Shown here: positions 14,580-22,950 of the stretch, piece by piece
Layout of the letters: every line of letters starts with the position of its first letter
How positions within the stretch are numbered: position 1 is the first letter of the stretch
Origin: JBGSWL01 sp041752455
GTDB lineage: Bacteria > Pseudomonadota > Alphaproteobacteria > Rhizobiales > Rhizobiaceae
Length of the DNA: 54,303 nt
Direction of reading: 5' to 3'
NCBI GenBank assembly: GCA_041752455.1
Contig: JBGSWL010000063.1
Coordinates: 1 to 54,303 of the forward strand
Position numbers and translations under genes: made by a program
The notes under the pieces: model-generated
Told to the model about the DNA's origin: nothing
Databases searched by the model: none
The model's input: only the letters and a program-made list of their open reading frames with translations

Positions 14580-15527
14580 TCAGGACCTCGGCTTGCCGTT
14601 GTCCTGGTTGAGGACACTCCCCCACTTCCGGATGCTGGAAGACAGTTCGCGCCGCTTGTACCAGGACTGCGGGGTCTTCAGAGCAAGGTTCGCATAGGAT
14701 TCGACATCGGCGGCGGTAGGCACCGGCTTGGTCTTGAATTCCAGCTTCAGCCAGCGCCAGGTTTCAGGTCCGAATGCCATCCGCGTACCGTAAAAATCGA
14801 CCAGTGCGCGGATACGCAGCGTACTGCGAAAAAGCTCCGAGGGGGTCTGGTCAAGGCCCCAATCATTGTTGCCATGCAGACGATAGCGGACCGTACCGGT
14901 CTGCCTGTAGACCTTTGCAGCACCCAGCACGCTCGCGCCATAGACCAGCGGGTTGTCTCCGCCGGATCGGAACATGTCGACGAAGTGTTGCGGGAGATCG
15001 AGGCACATGCGGGCAAGCGCGGTACGCATGGCAATGGCCGAGGTCGGGGCCCCGTACCAATTGGGCTGCAGCCACGTGGAGACAGCCGTTATGCCAAGGT
15101 CGAGCGGACCATCATGATACTTCACATGATGCTCCCGCTGGCCGAAAACCTTCAGGTCGCAGAACACGAAATCGATGTCCCGCCGATCAAAGCCGGGAAG
15201 CATGACCTCGATATGATCGGGTTCCCAGATATCATCGCTGTCGAGGAAGAAAACGATCTTGCTCGTCACGTTCTCGAGCGCAAATTTCAATGCACTTGCA
15301 TGGCCCCGGTTCGGCGTTTCGATGATCCGAAGGTTCGGTGCATCGGGAAATGTCTGACGAACCAGATCGGGCGAGCCGTCCGTCGAGCCATCATCAATGA
15401 TGAGGATTTCATCGGCCGGGCGTGTCTGCTCCAGCGCGGAACGGACGGTATCAAGAATGAAGGCACGATAGTTGTGGGATGTGATGACCACAGCCACCGT
15501 GGTTCCCGCGCCGATTTGCTTTTGCAT
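14580..15527 (-). CDS. Family 2 glycosyltransferase
   Basis: A protein of about 315 residues with a GT-A fold catalytic domain. VAVVITSHNYRAFILDTVRSAL and ILIIDDGSTDGSPDL form the nucleotide-sugar site, and FFLDSDDIWEPDHIE contains the DxD metal site. A variable acceptor domain with several Trp/Tyr and the GGDNPLVYGASVLG segment follows. It would transfer a sugar to a surface polysaccharide or lipid precursor; donor and acceptor cannot be read from the sequence. ATG 15527 is spaced 7 nt from GGGCGGG; ATGs at 15533 and 15557 are in frame and possible. It is not in a recognisable polysaccharide cluster: its neighbours are DUF6105 and pyrimidine genes. Confidence 0.88.
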   Translation of the reverse strand: MQKQIGAGTTVAVVITSHNYRAFILDTVRSALEQTRPADEILIIDDGSTDGSPDLVRQTFPDAPNLRIIETPNRGHASALKFALENVTSKIVFFLDSDDIWEPDHIEVMLPGFDRRDIDFVFCDLKVFGQREHHVKYHDGPLDLGITAVSTWLQPNWYGAPTSAIAMRTALARMCLDLPQHFVDMFRSGGDNPLVYGASVLGAAKVYRQTGTVRYRLHGNNDWGLDQTPSELFRSTLRIRALVDFYGTRMAFGPETWRWLKLEFKTKPVPTAADVESYANLALKTPQSWYKRRELSSSIRKWGSVLNQDNGKPRS

Positions 15528-15705
15528 GGCCATTCCCGCCCAAAAATGTGACGCCATCCCTATTGGGCAGCCCGGCGAGCGTCAATCATTGCGGACATCC
15601 ATTGCCGGGTTGATTGCGACGACACCGGACAAGGGACAAAAACCTGTCGGCATCTCGCCACGCCGCTTGCAGGACCAAGGGGTTGTCCCTAAGGCTCGGC
15701 GCGTC

Positions 15706-16677
15706 ATGACAAGCGCTGAGAACCCCGTTGCGGGGCCCTTCCCGCCCTATCCGCATCGCCACCTGCTTGGCATTGCGGGGTTGACCTATCCCGATATTGC
15801 AAACCTTCTGGATCGCGCGGAAACGGCCATTGACCTGTCCCGCCAACGCGAGAAAAAGCGCTCGGTGCTGCGCGGGCTGACCCAGATCAACCTGTTCTTC
15901 GAAGCCTCCACACGTACGCAGGCGTCCTTCGAACTGGCCGGCAAACGCCTTGGTGCCGACGTCATGAACATGAGCGTTGCGTCTTCGTCGGTGAAAAAAG
16001 GCGAGACGCTGATCGATACGGCGATGACGCTGAACGCAATGCGCCCCGATCTCCTGATCATCCGCCATCAGGCTGCGGGTGCTGCGGCGCTCCTGGCGCG
16101 CAAGGTCGCCTGTTCGGTGATCAATGCCGGTGACGGCGCGCACGAACACCCGACCCAGGCGCTGCTCGATGCGCTGACCATTCGCCGGCACAAGGGACGG
16201 CTGGACGGCCTCAGCGTGGCGATTTGCGGCGACATCCTGCATTCGCGCGTTGCCCGCTCCAACATCATCCTTCTGAACACGATGGGGGCGCAGGTGCGCG
16301 CCGTCGGGCCTTCAACACTCATGCCGACCGGGATCGCGAAGATGGGCGTGACCGTCCATACCCGCATGGAGGAAGGCCTCGCAGGTGCCGATGTCGTCAT
16401 GATGCTGCGGTTGCAGCGCGAGCGCATGGCCGGAGCCTATGTGCCGTCGGTGCGCGAATATTTCCGGCATTTCGGGCTCGATGCAGCCAAGCTGGCGCTC
16501 GCAAAGCCGGACTGCCTTGTGATGCATCCGGGCCCGATGAACCGCGGCGTCGAAATTGCCTCCGACATTGCCGACGGCTCGCAGTCAGTGATCGAGGAAC
16601 AGGTCGAGATGGGCGTTGCGGTGCGCATGGCGATCATGGAAGCGCTGATGGAACCGGCGGGAGCGACAGCGCCATGA
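15706..16677 (+). CDS. pyrB: Aspartate carbamoyltransferase catalytic subunit
   Basis: A 323-residue enzyme making N-carbamoyl-L-aspartate in UMP synthesis. The carbamoyl-phosphate loop FFEASTRTQASFELAGKRLG, the 80s-loop SSSVKKGETLIDT, the HQAAGAAALLARK and INAGDGAHEHPTQALLD motifs and the Asp-binding segment LRLQRERM are intact, followed by HPGPMNRGVEI. No pyrI regulatory subunit gene is next to it; instead pyrC overlaps its stop by 4 bp (ATGA). That marks the class of ATCases that assemble with a dihydroorotase-like partner. ATG 15706 gives the usual N-terminus; the ribosome site is weak. Confidence 0.96.
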   Translation: MTSAENPVAGPFPPYPHRHLLGIAGLTYPDIANLLDRAETAIDLSRQREKKRSVLRGLTQINLFFEASTRTQASFELAGKRLGADVMNMSVASSSVKKGETLIDTAMTLNAMRPDLLIIRHQAAGAAALLARKVACSVINAGDGAHEHPTQALLDALTIRRHKGRLDGLSVAICGDILHSRVARSNIILLNTMGAQVRAVGPSTLMPTGIAKMGVTVHTRMEEGLAGADVVMMLRLQRERMAGAYVPSVREYFRHFGLDAAKLALAKPDCLVMHPGPMNRGVEIASDIADGSQSVIEEQVEMGVAVRMAIMEALMEPAGATAP

Positions 16678-17993
16678 CCATAGCTTCGGGCACCACCGTC
16701 ATCACCCATGCGCGCATCGTTGATCCGTCGCGCGCCTTGGATGAAATCGGCACGATCATCATCACCGATGGCAGGATCGCTGCCTGCGGTGCATCAGAGA
16801 TGAACCAGGGCATTCCGGACGGCGCCGAGGTCATCGACGGGGCGGGGCTGGTCGCCATACCGGGCCTTGTCGATCTGCGCACTCATGTCGGCGAACCGGG
16901 TTCGGAACACCGCGAAACCATTCGTTCGGCGGCGCTCGCCGCGGCAGCGGGCGGTGTCACATCCTTCGTGATGATGCCGGATACCGATCCGGTCATCGAC
17001 GATGTGGCGCTGGTAGAGTTCGTGCTGCGCACGGCGCGGGAAATCGACCTCGTACGCATCCTGCCCGCCGCAGCGATCACGCTCGGCCTCAAGGGCAGCG
17101 AAATGACCGAGGTCGGCAACCTTCTGGCTGCCGGCGCCGTGATGTTCACCGAAGGGCGCGGAACCATCGCCAACGCCGCCGTGATGCGGCGGGCCATGAC
17201 TTATGGGCGTGATTTCGGTGCGCTGATCGCCCATTGCACGACGGACGCCGATCTTGCCGGCCATGGCGTGATGAACGAGGGCCTTTTTGCCAGCCTTCTG
17301 GGCCTTTCCGGCATCCCGCGCGAAGCCGAACTCCTGCCGCTCGAGCGGGATTTGCGCCTCGCGCGGCTGACCGGCGCCAAGTATCACGCCGCCAAGATTT
17401 CGACCGCCATGTCGGCCGACGCCATCGCCCGCGCCAAGGGCGAAGGTTTGAGCGTCACCGCCGGGGTCTCGATCAACAATGTCGCGCTGAACGAAAACGA
17501 CATCGGCGAATACCGTACCTTCTTCAAACTGACGCCGCCGCTGCGCCATGAGGATGATCGCCAGGCCATCATCGCCGCTCTCGCCGACGGCACCATCGAT
17601 GCGATCGTTTCGGACCACGACCCACAGGATGTCGATACCAAACGGCTGCCATTTGCGGAGGCCGAGGATGGCGCCATCGGTCTGGAAACGATGCTTCCGG
17701 CCGGCCTTCGGCTCGTCCACAATGGCGATCTGCCGCTGATGCGGCTGGTCGAACTGATGTCGACCGGTCCGGCGCGCATCATCGGGCTGGATGCAGGATC
17801 GCTCGCTCCGGGCAGGCTTGCGGACATCACACTGGTGGATATCGAAGAGCCCTGGGTGCTTGACCCTGCCCGTCTCAGATCGCTTTCGAAGAACACGGCA
17901 TTTGACGAAGCGCGCTTCACAGGACGGGTGAAACAGACCATCGTCGGCGGGCGTACGATCCATATTGACGGTTTGATGTTGGGGGCCAAGTGA
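16674..17993 (+). CDS. pyrC: Dihydroorotase-like protein (PyrC'/PyrX type), metal site degenerate
   Basis: A 439-residue amidohydrolase-fold protein of the type I dihydroorotase group, overlapping pyrB by 4 bp. The metal-binding signature, normally D-x-H-x-H, reads D67-L-R69-T-H71, so the first His is lost. The usual His of the cHVST motif is Lys241 (YHAAKIST), and the bridging acidic position reads FTEGRG with Glu160. Asp314 of SDHDPQ remains. Such losses define the non-catalytic dihydroorotase homologues (PyrC' or PyrX of Pseudomonas), which are needed to build the active ATCase assembly. Loss of activity is an inference; an active dihydroorotase should then exist elsewhere in the genome. 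ATG 16674 is set by coupling to pyrB; longer in-frame forms lie in pyrB. Confidence 0.92.
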   Translation: MTIASGTTVITHARIVDPSRALDEIGTIIITDGRIAACGASEMNQGIPDGAEVIDGAGLVAIPGLVDLRTHVGEPGSEHRETIRSAALAAAAGGVTSFVMMPDTDPVIDDVALVEFVLRTAREIDLVRILPAAAITLGLKGSEMTEVGNLLAAGAVMFTEGRGTIANAAVMRRAMTYGRDFGALIAHCTTDADLAGHGVMNEGLFASLLGLSGIPREAELLPLERDLRLARLTGAKYHAAKISTAMSADAIARAKGEGLSVTAGVSINNVALNENDIGEYRTFFKLTPPLRHEDDRQAIIAALADGTIDAIVSDHDPQDVDTKRLPFAEAEDGAIGLETMLPAGLRLVHNGDLPLMRLVELMSTGPARIIGLDAGSLAPGRLADITLVDIEEPWVLDPARLRSLSKNTAFDEARFTGRVKQTIVGGRTIHIDGLMLGAK

Positions 17994-17994
17994 A

Positions 17995-18621
17995 ATGGAG
18001 CCGGTGACCCACCTCGTGATCGCCATGCCTACATGGATGGCCGTCGCCATAGCCATGGCGGCCGGATATCTTTCCGGATCCATTCCGTTCGGACTGATCC
18101 TCACGCGCATGGCAGGCCTTGGCGACATTCGCAGCATCGGGTCCGGCAATATCGGCGCGACCAATGTGCTGCGCACCGGCAACAAAGGTCTGGCGGCGCT
18201 CACTTTGCTGCTCGATGCGGTCAAGGGATTGGTACCGGTTCTCATCGCCAATCACTTTTTCGGCCAGCCGGGCGCCATGGCGGCGGCGCTTGGTGCGTTT
18301 CTCGGCCACCTGTTTCCGGTCTGGCTGGGGTTCAAGGGCGGCAAGGGCGTTGCCACGTTTGCCGGCATCTCGCTCGGCTTTTCCTGGCATGTGCTGGCGC
18401 CCTTTGCGGTCACGTGGATCGCGGTCGCAATCGTGACCCGCTACTCCTCGCTTGCCGCCCTTGTCGGCGTTGTGGTCACGATGGCGGCACTGTTTTTCAT
18501 CGGTGAGACAAATCTCGGCTGGCTCTATCTGGTTCTCGTCGCGCTGGTGTTCTACAAGCATCGCGAGAACATCAGGCGCCTACTCGCCCGAACCGAAAGC
18601 CGGATCGGCAAAAAGGGCTGA
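17995..18621 (+). CDS. plsY: Glycerol-3-phosphate acyltransferase PlsY
   Basis: A 208-residue inner-membrane enzyme transferring acyl groups from acyl-phosphate to glycerol-3-phosphate, the first step of phospholipid synthesis with PlsX. The three PlsY motifs are visible: GYLSGSIPFGLIL, then IGSGNIGATNVLRTGNKG, GHLFPVWLGFKGGKGVAT, and the C-terminal FYKHRENIRRLLARTE. Five membrane segments fit the family. ATG 17995 begins one base after the pyrC stop; a second ATG at residue 11 is also possible. Encoded in a pyrB-pyrC-plsY-dprA run. Confidence 0.95.
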   Translation: MEPVTHLVIAMPTWMAVAIAMAAGYLSGSIPFGLILTRMAGLGDIRSIGSGNIGATNVLRTGNKGLAALTLLLDAVKGLVPVLIANHFFGQPGAMAAALGAFLGHLFPVWLGFKGGKGVATFAGISLGFSWHVLAPFAVTWIAVAIVTRYSSLAALVGVVVTMAALFFIGETNLGWLYLVLVALVFYKHRENIRRLLARTESRIGKKG

Positions 18622-18642
18622 CCACCAGAGCCGGAGACCACC

Positions 18643-19794
18643 GTGGCGCCAGCGCCCGCACCAACCGACGCCCAGCCTGTGCGTTTTGTCCTGTCGGACA
18701 GACAACGGCTCTCATGGCTGCGCCTGTACCGGTCCGAGAATGTCGGCCCGGCCACCTTTCGCGATCTGATCAACCATTGCGGATCGGCGGAAACCGCACT
18801 TGTGTTGCTGCCGGAACTTGCCAAGCGCGGCGGCCGCGCCAGCACGATCGGCATCTGTTCGCAGGACGATGCAGAAGCTGAAATCGAAGCCATCGAAAAG
18901 GCCGGTGCGCGTCTGGTCGGTCTTGGCGAGCCGGACTATCCGCCCCTGCTGCGCCAGATGGATCAGGCACCGGCGCTGATCACCATCAAGGGCAATGCTG
19001 CCGTCTTCAACCAGCGCGCGGTGGCCATTGTCGGGTCACGCAATGCGTCGATGGCCGGTCTCAGGATTGCGCGGATGATTGCCGCCGATCTCGGCAAGGC
19101 GGGATGCACCGTCATCTCGGGCCTTGCGCGCGGCATCGACCATGCGGCCCATGAAGCAACGCTTGCAACGGGAACCGTTGCCGTTCTGGCCGGGGGGATA
19201 GACCAACCCTACCCTCCCGAGAACATTCCATTGCTGGAGCGCATCACATCCGGGGAACACGGTTGCGCCATCACCGAAAAGCGCTTCGGGCATGAACCGA
19301 AGGCGCGTGACTTTCCACGCCGCAACCGCTTGATTGCGGGCCTTGCACTCGGCACGGTTGTGGTCGAAGCGGCGATCCGGTCCGGGTCGCTGATCACGGC
19401 GCGCCTTGCCGGCGAAGCGGGCCGCATCGTCATGGCGGTTCCCGGTTCGCCGCTCGATCCGCGCGCCCACGGCACGAACGGGCTGATCCGCGATGGCGCC
19501 ATCCTGGTGACAAGTGCTGCCGAGGTTCTGGAAGCGGTAACACCGATCGCCGGCGGCACATCGACGCAGCCGCCGCAGTTTCTGGAACCGGAAGGGACCA
19601 TGACACTGCCGCCCGATGACGACGCGCGCGCCCGGATCGTCTCGCTGCTCGGTCCGGTCCCGTGCGATCTGGATGACCTGATCGCCGAAACCGGGCTGTC
19701 ACCGTCACAGGTGTTCCTTGTGGTCCTCGAACTTGATCTGGCAAGCCGGATCGAGCGTCATTCAGGCAACCGCGTCGCGCTTTTGCCCGGATGA
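18643..19794 (+). CDS. dprA: DNA-processing protein DprA
   Basis: A 383-residue protein that loads RecA on incoming single-stranded DNA during transformation. An N-terminal helical SAM-like domain (SWLRLYRSENVGPATFRDL) comes first. The Rossmann-fold DprA core follows, with AVAIVGSRNASMAGLR, CTVISGLARGIDHAAHEA, AVLAGGIDQPYPPEN and the FPRRNRLIAGLALGTVVVEA segment. The C-terminal DprA winged helix comes last (about 325-383, RIVSLLGPVPCDLDDLIAETGL). The GTG at 18643 follows GGAGACCACC. The gene is intact. It overlaps the convergent small gene by 33 bp. Confidence 0.95.
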   Translation: MAPAPAPTDAQPVRFVLSDRQRLSWLRLYRSENVGPATFRDLINHCGSAETALVLLPELAKRGGRASTIGICSQDDAEAEIEAIEKAGARLVGLGEPDYPPLLRQMDQAPALITIKGNAAVFNQRAVAIVGSRNASMAGLRIARMIAADLGKAGCTVISGLARGIDHAAHEATLATGTVAVLAGGIDQPYPPENIPLLERITSGEHGCAITEKRFGHEPKARDFPRRNRLIAGLALGTVVVEAAIRSGSLITARLAGEAGRIVMAVPGSPLDPRAHGTNGLIRDGAILVTSAAEVLEAVTPIAGGTSTQPPQFLEPEGTMTLPPDDDARARIVSLLGPVPCDLDDLIAETGLSPSQVFLVVLELDLASRIERHSGNRVALLPG

Positions 19795-20013
19795 CGATGA
19801 CACGCGAAGGGGACGCTGGCCCCGGACAATGTCGCTGGCCTCGATATAGGCCATCTCGATCATGTAGGTGAGCATGTCGCAACGCTCGGCCTCGGCCATG
19901 ACACGCAATTCGCCGAGCATTGCCTGCACGTATCGCAACCGCTCGATGCGTGCGAGCCGGAAGTCGTGCCTGTGATGGTCGTCCGCGTTGTCGGATCGGG
20001 AAGTGTCGTGCAT
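19762..20013 (-). CDS. Small conserved hypothetical protein (helical)
   Basis: An 83-residue soluble protein, probably mostly helical: a His/Asp-rich N-terminus (DNADDHHRHDFRLARIERLR) and a conserved-looking core YVQAMLGELRVMAEAERCDMLTYMIEMAYIEASDIVRG, read here in part. I have seen similar short proteins in other Rhizobiales, but they carry no known function. The start at 20013 is preferred over an upstream ATG at 20121 because the extra residues look non-coding, though GAGGGG lies rather far (13 nt). It overlaps dprA tail-to-tail by 33 bp. Confidence 0.6.
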   Translation of the reverse strand: MHDTSRSDNADDHHRHDFRLARIERLRYVQAMLGELRVMAEAERCDMLTYMIEMAYIEASDIVRGQRPLRVSSSSGQKRDAVA

Positions 20014-20253
20014 GTCAGCCCATTGCCCCTCTAGCGTCGTGGTCCTGCCGTTTGCTTCCGCCGGGGAAATGGATATCACGCCTAGGTTGTATTTCAAGAT
20101 GCAACAACCTATGTTTGCCACTTAAAATTTGATTTACCGATTTTGCATTGTTGCGCGGCTTTGGGTCCCCCACTTGACCACCGGGCCTTGGGCAGCCATG
20201 TGCTAGTGCCCCGGCAGATTGCCGCCCCCAGCCAGCGCCGGAACATCGTGCCC

Positions 20254-22950
20254 ATGGAAGTTGTCGTCGTCGAGTCGCCCGCAAAGGCGAAAACCATCAA
20301 CAAGTATCTGGGACCGCGCTACACGGTGCTGGCGTCGTTCGGCCATGTGCGTGATCTGCCGGCCAAGGACGGCTCGGTGCTGCCGGATGAAGACTTTGCC
20401 ATGACCTGGCTGGTCGATGCGGCCTCGGCCAAACGCCTCAACGAGATTGCAGCCGCGCTGAAAGATGCCGATGGCCTGATCCTGGCGACTGACCCGGACC
20501 GCGAAGGGGAAGCAATTTCCTGGCATGTACTGGAAGTGCTCAACAAGAAAAAGGCGCTTAAGGACAAGCCGGTGCGCCGCGTTGTCTTCAACGCGATCAC
20601 CAAGGCCGCCGTGACCGAGGCTATGGCCAATCCGCGCCAGATCGACGGGCCGCTGGTCGATGCCTATCTGGCCCGCCGTGCGCTCGACTATCTGGTCGGT
20701 TTCACGCTGTCGCCGGTCTTGTGGCGCAAACTGCCGGGTGCCCGCTCGGCCGGCCGCGTGCAATCGGTGTCGCTCCGCCTCGTCTGCGAGCGCGAAGAAG
20801 AGATCGAACGCTTCAAGCCGGAAGAATACTGGTCGATCACTGCCCAGTTGGCGACTGCCAACGGTCAGGCGTTTCCGGCCCGGCTTGCCGAATTCGACGG
20901 CAAGAAGCTGAACAAGATGAGCATCAAGGATGGCGACACGGCGCGGCGGATGAAGGCGGTTCTCGAATCGTCCGCGCTTGTCGTCTCGTCGGTTGAATCC
21001 AAGCCTGTGCGGCGCAACCCGCCGCCGCCCTTCACCACATCCACCCTGCAACAGGCGGCCTCGGCCAAACTCGGCTTTGCGCCGGCCCGCACGATGCAGA
21101 TCGCCCAGAAGCTGTACGAGGGCATCGACCTTGGCGGTGAGACCACCGGCCTCATCACCTATATGCGAACCGACGGCGTACAGATGGCGGCGGAAGCCAT
21201 ATCGGCTGCCCGCGCGGCCATCGGCGCGCGCTTCAGTGACGCCCATGTGCCGGAAAAGCCGCGCTACTATTCCACCAAGGCGAAAAACGCGCAGGAAGCC
21301 CACGAGGCGATCCGGCCGACCGACTTCATGCGCGCGCCGGATACGGTTCGCGGCAAGCTGACCGACGAGCAAGCCAAGCTCTACGATCTCATCTGGAAGC
21401 GCTCGATTGCCAGCCAGATGGAGGCGGCTGTTCTCGAGCGCACGACAGTCGACATCGCAGCGACCGGAGGCGGCGCGCCGGCAACGCTTCGCGCGACCGG
21501 TTCTGTGGTGCGGTTCGACGGCTTTTTTGCCGCCTATACCGAGCACCGCGACGATTCCAAGCGCGACGACGATGATGATGGTGACGACGCCCGCCTTCCG
21601 GCCATGGCCGAAGGCGACAAGCCTTCGCGCCAGATGATCGATGCGGTGCAGCATTTCACCGAGCCGCCGCCGCGCTATTCGGAAGCCTCGCTGATCAAGA
21701 AGATGGAAGAACTCGGCATTGGCCGGCCCTCCACCTATTCGGCGACTTTGTCGACGCTGCGTGACCGTGAATATGTGCGCCTCGACAAGCGCGCGCTCTA
21801 TCCGGAAGCCAAGGGCCGCTTGGTCACGGCATTCCTGCAGGACTTCTTCAAGCGCTATGTGGAGTATGACTTCACGGCTGATCTTGAAGCCAAGCTCGAT
21901 GGCATCTCCGATGGGTCGCTCGCCTGGAAGGATGTGCTGCGCGACTTCTGGAAGGACTTTTCTGCAACGGTCGAACAGACCAAGGAACTGCGCATCACCG
22001 ATGTGCTTGATGCCTTGAACGAGCGGCTTGAGCCGCTCGTCTTTCCGGCGCGTGCCGATGGCACAGACCCGCGCATCTGTCCGAAATGCGGCACCGGCAA
22101 CCTCTCGCTGAAGCTCGGCAAATTCGGCTCGTTTGTCGGCTGCTCGAACTATCCCGACTGCTCGTTTACCCGCCAGCTTGGCGATGGCACCGATGGTGAC
22201 GGCGAAACCCTGTCCGATGGCCCGAAAGTGCTCGGCAAGGACCCGTTCACCAACGAAGAGATCACGCTGCGCTCAGGCCGCTTTGGTCCTTACGTGCAGC
22301 GCGGCGATGGCAAGGAAGCCAAGCGCTCCAGCCTGCCGAAGGGCTGGAAGCCGGAAGACATCGACCATGAAAAGGCGCTTGCCTTGCTCGCCCTGCCCCG
22401 CGATGTCGGCCAGCATCCCGAAAGCGGCAAGATGATTTCCGCCGGGCTCGGGCGCTACGGGCCGTTCGTGCTGCATGATGGCGCCTATGCCAATCTGGAA
22501 ACGGCCGAGGAGGTATTCACCATCGGCCTCAACCGGGCTGTCGCGGTGATTGCCGACAAGGCCGCCAAAGGTCCGGGCCGGGGCCGTGGCGCTGCGGTTG
22601 CGGCGCTGAAGGACCTTGGCGAGCACCCGACCGCCGGGGGCCTCGTGACCGTGCGCGACGGGCGCTACGGGCCTTATGTCAATCATGGCAAGATCAACGC
22701 GACGATCCCCAAGGGCACCGACCCTTCCGGCATCGACATCGAGACGGCTGTCCGGTTGATTGCCGAGCGCGCAGAAAAGACCGGTGCCAAGGTTGGCGGC
22801 GCCGCCAAGGCGAAAGCCAAGAAACCTGCAGCCAAGGCCAAAACCGCAGTTGCCAAAAAACCCGCAGCGAAAAAACCTGCCGCCAAAAAACCTGCCGCAA
22901 AGAAACCGGCGGCAAAGGCCGCGACACCAAAGGCTGCTGTCGATGGCTAA
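20254..22950 (+). CDS. topA: DNA topoisomerase I
   Basis: An 898-residue type IA topoisomerase relaxing negative supercoils. The Toprim domain is at the start (VVVVESPAKAKTINKYLG; LATDPDREGEAISWH). The catalytic Tyr is residue 303 in ITYMRTDG. One clear zinc ribbon (CPKCG...GCSNYPDC) sits near residue 610-635 and is followed by three topoisomerase C-terminal repeats (SGRFGPYVQRG, LGRYGPFVLHDG, DGRYGPYVNHGK). The last 50 residues are a Lys/Ala/Pro tail with repeated AKKP units, a DNA-binding tail common in this order. ATG 20254 gives the standard N-terminus; a GTG six bases upstream is possible. It overlaps rnr by 8 bp. Confidence 0.97.
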   Translation: MEVVVVESPAKAKTINKYLGPRYTVLASFGHVRDLPAKDGSVLPDEDFAMTWLVDAASAKRLNEIAAALKDADGLILATDPDREGEAISWHVLEVLNKKKALKDKPVRRVVFNAITKAAVTEAMANPRQIDGPLVDAYLARRALDYLVGFTLSPVLWRKLPGARSAGRVQSVSLRLVCEREEEIERFKPEEYWSITAQLATANGQAFPARLAEFDGKKLNKMSIKDGDTARRMKAVLESSALVVSSVESKPVRRNPPPPFTTSTLQQAASAKLGFAPARTMQIAQKLYEGIDLGGETTGLITYMRTDGVQMAAEAISAARAAIGARFSDAHVPEKPRYYSTKAKNAQEAHEAIRPTDFMRAPDTVRGKLTDEQAKLYDLIWKRSIASQMEAAVLERTTVDIAATGGGAPATLRATGSVVRFDGFFAAYTEHRDDSKRDDDDDGDDARLPAMAEGDKPSRQMIDAVQHFTEPPPRYSEASLIKKMEELGIGRPSTYSATLSTLRDREYVRLDKRALYPEAKGRLVTAFLQDFFKRYVEYDFTADLEAKLDGISDGSLAWKDVLRDFWKDFSATVEQTKELRITDVLDALNERLEPLVFPARADGTDPRICPKCGTGNLSLKLGKFGSFVGCSNYPDCSFTRQLGDGTDGDGETLSDGPKVLGKDPFTNEEITLRSGRFGPYVQRGDGKEAKRSSLPKGWKPEDIDHEKALALLALPRDVGQHPESGKMISAGLGRYGPFVLHDGAYANLETAEEVFTIGLNRAVAVIADKAAKGPGRGRGAAVAALKDLGEHPTAGGLVTVRDGRYGPYVNHGKINATIPKGTDPSGIDIETAVRLIAERAEKTGAKVGGAAKAKAKKPAAKAKTAVAKKPAAKKPAAKKPAAKKPAAKAATPKAAVDG

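Noticed and set aside
16224..16673. A 150-codon N-terminal extension in frame with pyrC
   Set aside because: It lies inside pyrB in another frame and is rich in Arg/His with no domain; the coupled ATG at 16674 gives the normal protein.
20173..20208. CTTGAC ... CTAGTG as the topA promoter
   Set aside because: The spacing between the two elements is about 24 bp, too long for a sigma70 promoter; I could not find a better pair.
22790..22950. The repeated AAACCTGCCGCC-like DNA units as a CRISPR or tandem-repeat element
   Set aside because: They are the coding sequence of the Lys/Ala/Pro tail of TopA, in frame to the stop, with no spacer structure.
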